The notes below the pieces were generated by a model. It was not told the DNA's origin. It saw only the letters and a list, made by a program, of their open reading frames with translations, and searched no databases. This document shows, in pieces, positions 57,848 through 64,000 of a stretch of 64,000 nucleotides of DNA. The stretch spans positions 129,194 through 193,193 of the forward strand of contig NC_053410.1 in assembly GCF_016859285.1 (NCBI RefSeq), read 5' to 3'. The position numbers and the translations under genes were made by a program. The stretch comes from Xiphias gladius (lineage: Eukaryota; Chordata; Actinopteri; Istiophoriformes; Xiphiidae). Numbering within the stretch: the stretch's first letter is position 1; every line of letters starts with the position of its first letter.

Positions 57848-60800
57848 GTAAGCGGCTCCCCGACCCTTCAGTCCCCCTGACTCTCACCTGTCCGGTCACT
57901 GCATCAGTCTGAGCTCTGTCGCCTGCTGAACGCGGGATTTAGAGGTCAATCCGCTGGGCTACGCCAAGCTAATGCTAAACCTAAACCTACGGCTAATGCT
58001 AATGCTAAGGCTAAGGCTAGCTGGAGGGGTGATGTGTAAAACATCTGGATTTCAGATTAAAGCTGCTAGAAACATATGCTCAGCCTGTGTCAACCCGAAC
58101 TCACCGGTTACACACCGACTGTTAATCTGCGTGAAACACATCCATACGTTTTTATCGTCTGAACCCGCTCCTGGACATTTATTTACTGTTACACCGTGTG
58201 TCAACATCGGAGCGGTGCCACAGCAGGTTCGGAGACACGGTCCCGGGTGTATGTCACAGGACAGGGCTGTTCTGTTTTCGGCACTTTCGTCTGACACCTT
58301 TTACACACATTTACACACTGACGCTGTGACAGGTTCACTGATGAAAAACAGTGGCGAGGCGAGGCGGTACAGATTGCACACACATCTGTAATGCTGTCAA
58401 CTCATCCATTGGTCATGAGACAGACAAATAATTGGCAGCTATTTTGAAAATCGATTCATCGTTTTGAGTCATTTTTAGGAAAATATTTTGTCTTTACATG
58501 GTTTCCTCAGTCTCAGTAAACTGATGACATCTGTTGTAACCTTTATAACATCTGAAAACATCACTATGTGCTTTAAGAAGATGGAATGAATATTAACAAC
58601 TCATCAGTTAGTCAAGAAAGTAACTGACAGAGTAATTGATAATAAACGTCACAGTTCATCCAGCTCTGGATCAGAATATAGATCAGATGTTGTCAGGTGA
58701 GGCGTTCTACAGGTTGTTTACAGCTCCACAGCTGATAACGGGTGACTCAGTAATGTCTGAATATTTCAGGCTTGGGTCACATTTATTTTTTAGGAAACAG
58801 CTAAGTTAATTTATGAATAACATGGGCACACCATTTGTGGAATCACCCGCTGTTGATAAGCTTATTGATTAATCGACCGATTGCTGCAGCTCTGTTGTTG
58901 TTATTCATATAGACAGTAGACCTGAAGCACTATAAAGACTGGATTCAGCAGAACTGGGTCACTTTAGAGCAAATGTGTCCTGAGTCTTTGACAAATATTC
59001 ACTCACCATGTTCCTTGTGTTCACCACGTTTCTCGTGTTTCATCATGTTTCTCGTGTTACTCGTGTTCCTTGTGTTCATGATGTTCTTGGTGTTCACCAC
59101 GTTCCTCGTGTTCACCACGTTCCTTGTGTTCATTGCGTTCGCCACGTTCCTCGTGTTCACTGCGTTCACCACGTTCCTCGTGTTCACCATGGTCCTCGTG
59201 TTCCTCGTGTTCACCATGTTCCTCGTGTTCACCATGTTCCTCGTGTTCCTTGTGTTCACCATGTTCCTCGTGTTCCTCGTGTTCACCATGGTCCTCGTGT
59301 TCATCGTGTTCACCATGTTCCTCGTGTTCCTCGTGTTCACCATGGTCCTCGTGTTCACCATGGTCCTCGTGTTCCTCGTGTTCACCATGGTCCTCGTGTT
59401 CCTCGTGTTCACCATGGTCCTCGTGTTCATCGTGTTCACCATGGTCCTCGTGTTCCTCGTGTTCACCATGGTCCTCGTGTTCACCATGGTCCTCGTGTTC
59501 CTCGTGTTCACCATGGTCCTCGTGTTCACCATGTTCCTCGTGTTCACCATGGTCCTCGTGTTCACCATGGTCCTCGTGTTCCTCGTGTTCCTCGTGTTCA
59601 TCGTGTTCACCATGGTCCTCGTGTTCCTCGTGTTCACCATGGTCCTCGTGTTCACCATGGTCCTCGTGCTCACCATGGTCCTCGTGCTCACCATGGTCCT
59701 CGTGTTCACCACGTTCCTCGTGTTCACCATGGTCCTCGTGTTCCTTGTGTTCACCATGGTCCTCGTGTTCACCATGGTCCTCGTGTTCACCATGGTCCTC
59801 GTGTTCCTCGTGTTCACCATGGTCCTCGTGTTCATTGTGTTCACCATGTTCCTCGTGTTCCTCGTGTTCACCATGTTCCTCGTGTTCCTCGTGTTCACCA
59901 TGGTCCTCGTGTTCCTTGTGTTCACCATGGTCCTCGTGTTCACCATGTTCCTCGTGTTCACCATGGTCCTCGTGTTCACCATGGTCCTCGTGTTCCTTGT
60001 GTTCACCATGGTCCTCGTGTTCACCATGGTCCTCGTGTTCACCATGGTCCTCGCGTTCACCGTGTTCCTCGTGTTCAATATGTTCTTGTGTTCATCGTGT
60101 CCTTCTGGACACACCGACTAAATATCTTAAGAGAATTCATTATTGATTAAAAGTTATGAGTCTGAAACAAAGCACTTAGGTTTCACAGATTTAGTGGGAC
60201 ACTGGTCAAACTTAGCAATATTAGCCTGGTGTTAGCTCAGTGTTAGTATCTGGGTCAGTGTGTCAGTGAGTGTTGCAGGTTAAACTGTGACAGAGCTGAT
60301 TAATGTGAACCTGCTGCTGCATAGGGACACACGACTACTACAGTACTACTACAAGAGTACTACAGTACTGTACTGTTCTGTTTTAGTTTTCTAGATGTTT
60401 TCACACTTATCATGTGAAGCGTCTTTGATTATCTGTTTATAAATAAACTAATGCTGCAATGATTTTGATAAATTATTGATGGTTTTAATAATTTTTAAGT
60501 AAAAATGTCAACATGAGCTGTCTCCAGCTTCTGAAATGACGATTGAAATGACGCTTACGAGCTTTTCTGCATCATTTGATAATAGACAGAATAATAAACT
60601 GAATGTCTTTGGGTGTTGTCTAAAGACGTCACCCTGGGATGTGGGAAATAAGAACAGGAATTTTATAGATCATACTCATCAATTAATCGACAATGAATCT
60701 ATTGTAATACATATTGTTAATATATTATTATTTTAGTGGTATACACTGCGAGATGACATGAATTGTCAGCAGTCAGAGGTGTTACACACCACACTTTCCT

Positions 60801-62297
60801 GTCTCTCACTGATCAGTGACCACAGAGAACTGATCACTGATCAGTTGTCTGTGAACTGCGGAAATACGTTTTTATTGTTTCTGCATCAGTGTAACGAAAA
60901 CTGTTTTTCATGAGTTTACTAGTGTTACTGAGATACATCACTGGTACTAATACCAGTACCACCTCCTCTCTCCTCCTCCCCCTCTCTCTTCTCCTCTGCT
61001 CCTCTCCCACAGCGGTGGCTGTCGGCGGCCAACCTGCAGCAGGAGGTGTATCGTCACCTGGCCGTGTATGTACCCAGAATCCTTTGCCTGGGTCCAAGCG
61101 GCGGCAGCAGCAGCAGGGAGGACCATAGAGAGGAGCAGAGGGAGGAGCAGAGGGAGGAGCTGGCTTGTCAGCTGCTCCTCCTGGCTCCTCTGGAGTGGCT
61201 CCTGCTGGGCGAGGAGCCAGCAGCCGGCCTGGCTCAGCTACAGGAGAACAACCAGCCGTCACCACTGTGTGGTCACGTGTTCAAAGTGGGGGAGCCCACC
61301 TACTCCTGCAGGTAACAGGGTTTTCCCTGGAGGGCAGTTTCCAGTCACTGTGATCGCTTCTTATTTTTTGGGGGGGCTTGTCATTACAATATTCATAAAA
61401 ACACAACACAGGTGGTTGTTTTTCACAATAACTCAGACATGATCAAGAAGAAAAGTGAAACAAATCTTCTCTCTGATGAAATGTGGCCATGTCCTGAAGT
61501 AATCTTTCACATTTTTATCAGCGATTGCACTGTGTGCCTTACAAAATAACAAACAAGACTCATAGTGAATGGATTTGAAATGCAATTCTCTCACCCTCCC
61601 GTATTCACCTGACAATGTAACACTGTTTGCTTGCTTTCCAAAATTTTTGTTTGGTTGGACGTCCGTAGACAGCTCACTTTCCCAGCGCCCACTTGTCAGC
61701 TGACTGAGTTACTGTAGCAAGTCGATTCTTCTCTCACTGCACTCATTGCTCTCGCAGAATTATTTTCTCATTTTTCACACTTCAGTCTTTTTGAGCTCAT
61801 CATCTGTGACACACGTAATTCTTGTCTGTTTGACAGATTTTCTGTGTGTGAGATGCGAAGAACTTGTTTTCAGTTGTCATGAATTTATTTCCTCTGTGGC
61901 AGCAGAACATGTTGCAGCAGCCTTCAGAAACTCCTGCAGGTTTAAGTGGATTAACCAAAAACTTGAAAACACTCACGCTTTCCTAGCAACATAATAAGGC
62001 TACAAATAAGTCATAATCCAACACTCTTTGAAAGACCGTAGTTACACCGGTACTCTCTCCATTCAAAAAGAATATCTGTCGTAATGGATGACCACGTAAT
62101 TGTCTGGTCCTGAAGTGGGCAACCTCCCAATTTTTTTAAACCTAGGTTTGAGGGAAAAAAATATTGTCTTATATTTGGGCCAGAACAGTATCCTTTCTCT
62201 CCAGAGCGGTAGGGAACTCTCAGCATAGATTTTTCCGTTCATTCACTTTATGTGCTGCGCTTAAGTTTTATTATGGTAACGAAAATGCTGAGTAACA

Positions 62298-62351
<54 letters not shown>

Positions 62352-63430
62352 CCTACTCCTGCAGGTAATATACAAACACCTGCACAGGTAATGCACACAC
62401 ACACCTGTACAGGCAACAGATACACCCACATATTTCTGTAGGTAACATTCACTCACTAAGCACTTTATTAGGAACACCTCTTCACCTGCTTATTCATGCA
62501 GTTATCCAATCAGCCAATCATGTGGGAGCAGTTCATAAAATCCTGAGGATACAGGTCAGGAGTTCAGTTAATGTTCACATCAAACATCAGAATGGGGGAA
62601 ATGTTATCTGTGACTTTGAATGTTGATTGTTGGTGCCAGACGGGCTGATTTGAGTGTTTCTGAAACTGCTGATATCTGGGATTTTCACATACAACAGTCT
62701 CTAGAGTTTTTACTCAGAATGGGGCCAAAAACAAAAAGACATTGTTGATGAGGGAGGACAGAGGAGAATGTCCAGACAGAAAGTCTACGGTAACTCAGAT
62801 AAACACTCTTTACAACTGTGGTGCACAGAAAAGCATATCAGAATGAACAACATATCCCTTTATAGCCAGAGTTTACCATCTTCTAATGGCTACTTCCAGC
62901 AGGATAATGCTCCATGTCACAAAGCATAACTGGTCTCAAACTGCTTTCGTGAACATGACAGTGAGTTCAGTCAACTTCAGTGGCCTCCCCAGTCACCAGA
63001 TCTGGATCCAGTAGAACACCTTTGGGATGTGGTAGAACAGGAGATTGGCAGCAGGAATGTGCAGCGGACAAATCTGCAGAAATGATGATGTGCAGTCATG
63101 TTGACGTGGACCAAAATCTCAGAGGAAGGTTTCCAACATCTTGTGGAATCCAGGTCACGAAGAACTGAGGCTGTTTGAGAGAAAAGGGAGGAACTACCCA
63201 GTATTAGTGTGGTGTTCCTTATAAAGTGCTCGCTGAGTGTATACAAATACCTGCACAGGTAACACACACACACACCTACTTCTGCAGGTAATATATACAC
63301 ACACCTGCACAGGTAGCAAACACTGACAAAGACACACAACAACCAGCGGAATCAACAGCTCTCTGAAAACACAAACTGAACATTTTATTATTCGTGAACA
63401 CACACATACCCTGTTCAGGTATTAACCAAG

Positions 63431-63477
<47 letters not shown>

Positions 63478-63559
63478 TAGGGAGTGTGCAGCTGATCCCA
63501 CATGTGTTCTGTGCATGCAGTGTTTCCTGGGCAGTGTTCACAAAGAGCATCGATACAGG
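57764..63559 (+). CDS. ubr2: UBR2-type N-recognin E3 ubiquitin ligase, first three exons (partial)
   Basis: Exons 57764-57847 (28 codons), 61013-61311 and 63481-63559 join in phase for 154 codons, and the gene continues past the right edge. Exon 2 reads [20 protein letters not shown] then [15 protein letters not shown] and [15 protein letters not shown]. Exon 3 gives [20 protein letters not shown] then KEHRYR. Human UBR2 has closely similar WLQATDLTREVYQHLAHYVP, PMEWYLCGEDPA and [17 protein letters not shown]1 is less similar, so ubr2 is preferred. The UBR box is a zinc fold that binds destabilising N-terminal residues (Arg, Lys, His) in the N-degron pathway, and its first Cys/His ligands are present. 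An acidic/basic insert ([16 protein letters not shown]) is longer than in the human protein. RING and later domains are outside the window. Confidence 0.92.
57958..58022. repeat. GCTAAT/GCTAAG hexamer repeat in ubr2 intron 1
   Basis: About nine copies of degenerate GCTAAx/CCTAAx hexamers just after exon 1. Confidence 0.8.
58390..58900. repeat. Dispersed repeat fragments in ubr2 intron 1
   Basis: AATCGATTCATCGTTTTGAG, CAACTCATCAGTTAGTCAAG and ATTGATTAATCGACCGATTG belong to the AATTAATCGA repeat family seen elsewhere in the window. Confidence 0.5.
59000..60090. repeat. One-kilobase minisatellite with 9-base unit in ubr2 intron 1
   Basis: Alternating 9-mers TTCACCATG, GTCCTCGTG and TTCCTCGTG in 18- and 27-base higher-order units, about 120 copies. 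Every plus frame and one minus frame stays open for 340-380 codons because the unit length is a multiple of three and has no stop. It is not coding. Confidence 0.95.
60091..61012. other. ubr2 intron 1, 3' part
   Basis: A dispersed-repeat fragment at about 60,440-60,540 (AATGATTTTGATAAATTATTG). The last 50 bases are a strong pyrimidine tract before the exon 2 acceptor. Nothing else was recognised. Confidence 0.5.
61013..61311 (+). CDS. ubr2: ubr2 exon 2 (N-terminal region and start of the UBR box)
   Basis: 299 nt, acceptor CTCCCACAG, donor AG^GTAACA, phase 2. It ends within the UBR box at PTYSC. Confidence 0.93.
61312..62290. other. ubr2 intron 2, 5' part
   Basis: No exon or named repeat recognised in about 1 kb. 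The minus-strand open frames here have no family resemblance I can see. Confidence 0.4.
62300..62450. repeat. (CA)n plus CCTGCAGGTAAT minisatellite, left half
   Basis: (CA)n at 62,300-62,345, then CACCTACTCCTGCAGGTAAT, CACCTGCACAGGTAATGCAC and CACCTGTACAGGCAACAG units. The first matches the exon 2/intron 2 junction of ubr2 (ACCTACTCCTGCAGGTAAC at 61,298-61,316). Confidence 0.8.
62448..63242 (+). mobile_element. Tc1-like element inserted in the minisatellite of ubr2 intron 2
   Basis: Terminal inverted repeats CACTAAGCACTTTATTAGGA (left) and TCCTTATAAAGTGCTCGCTG (right). The plus strand has [20 protein letters not shown] (about 62,973-63,035), a Tc1 DDE C-terminal motif, with stops before and after. 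The copy is about 800 bases, so the transposase is internally deleted. It is a different family from the two other Tc1 elements described. Confidence 0.88.
63243..63330. repeat. CCTGCAGGTAAT minisatellite, right half
   Basis: CTGCACAGGTAACACACACA, CACCTACTTCTGCAGGTAAT and CACCTGCACAGGTAGCA continue the units on the left of the Tc1 element, showing that the transposon split one array. Confidence 0.8.
63432..63473 (+). repeat. (TG)21 at the ubr2 exon 3 acceptor
   Basis: A pure TG array followed by TTTTT and AG. It replaces most of the normal polypyrimidine tract. Confidence 0.97.
63481..63559 (+). CDS. ubr2: ubr2 exon 3 (UBR box core)
   Basis: 79 nt, ending R^GTGAGT. It encodes the CxxC and HxxH zinc ligands (CVLCMQC, HKEH). 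The acceptor is preceded by (TG)21 and T5. Confidence 0.95.
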
Positions 63560-64000
63560 GTGAGTAGACAGAGAGGTTGATGTGAGACACTGCAGCTGTT
63601 AAATAGACACATCTGCTGGCAGGTACACTGAGACCCCACCCACCCACTGCTGGGTGTGTAGTGATCATCTTAAAGCTCGGATCATATCCAGGACAGACGT
63701 GTCTGTGGACAGAGGACGATCGCATGCCAACAGACATCGGGGTCTGTGTGCACTACAAAAAATGATGACGACCTCTGACTCCTGTGTTTGTTGTATTTGT
63801 CTAAACAATGTGAAAAAGTCAAAAAAAGCAAACAGTGTGTGGGATCGTTGAACAATACCAGGACCAATGTTGCAGTCCACAAAACAGGAGTCCAGTTTAC
63901 TCTTCTGGTGCATGAGCAGTGCAGACAGTCCACACAGGACTGATAGAGAGCAAGAACCCTCCTGAACAGCCTCTAGTCCTAAAACACAGTATTACTCTGA
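63560..64000. other. Start of ubr2 intron 3
   Basis: The sequence after the GTGAGT donor to the window end. No further exon of the UBR box (GGGFCDCGD-type sequence) and no repeat was recognised. Confidence 0.5.

Noticed and set aside
58973-60121. Four overlapping open frames of 340-382 codons, one resembling a hydrophobic membrane protein
   Set aside because: All arise from the 9-base minisatellite, there is no non-repeat coding flank, and they lie in ubr2 intron 1.

Overview
This is a stretch of a vertebrate nuclear genome, almost certainly a ray-finned (teleost) fish. The evidence is multi-exon genes with GT-AG introns, very small introns in genes that are enormous in mammals, dense CA/GT microsatellites, several Tc1/mariner-like relics, teleost-type LINE relics and many short inverted-repeat elements built on AGTAAAAGTACT words. 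I saw no bacterial operons, rRNA, CRISPR array or tRNA gene. I inspected by eye only, so small RNAs could have been missed.

Layout from left to right. (1) 1-14,370, minus strand: the 5' half of a quaking (qki) RNA-binding protein gene. Coding exons 1-3 carry the Qua1 region and the first part of the KH domain, and the gene runs off the left edge. Its introns hold a Tc1 relic, a LINE relic and microsatellites. (2) 14,371-24,700: about 10 kb without a recognisable gene, made of repeats, a GC-rich qki 5' flank and purine/pyrimidine tracts. (3) 24,716-30,911, minus strand: a five-exon gene for a 315-residue protein with a coiled coil and a C-terminal BEN domain. (4) 30,912-31,207: a short GC-rich divergent promoter. 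(5) 31,208-40,358, plus strand: a complete parkin gene (prkn; Ubl-RING0-RING1-IBR-RING2) in only 9 kb. (6) 43,413-55,778, plus strand: an 18-exon gene for a roughly 793-residue ankyrin-repeat, six-transmembrane TRP-like channel that I cannot place in a mammalian TRP subfamily. (7) 57,764 to the right edge, plus strand: the 5' end of ubr2, an N-recognin E3 ligase, with three exons reaching into the UBR box.

The left half preserves the vertebrate neighbourhood QKI-(partner)-PRKN. In mammals PRKN shares a bidirectional promoter with PACRG. Here the head-to-head partner, in the same slot and orientation, is the BEN-domain gene, and I see no PACRG exon. This is the most interesting gene-order observation. 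The second is the TRP-like channel, whose fifth coding exon runs into a 2-kb Thr/Asp-coding minisatellite in its intron. Two ubiquitin E3 ligase genes (prkn and ubr2) flank the channel, but nothing in the sequence says the genes act together.

Exon models were built by hand from conserved protein matches, GT-AG sites and phase continuity. The parkin exon lengths agree with the human gene for most exons, which gives high confidence in the method.
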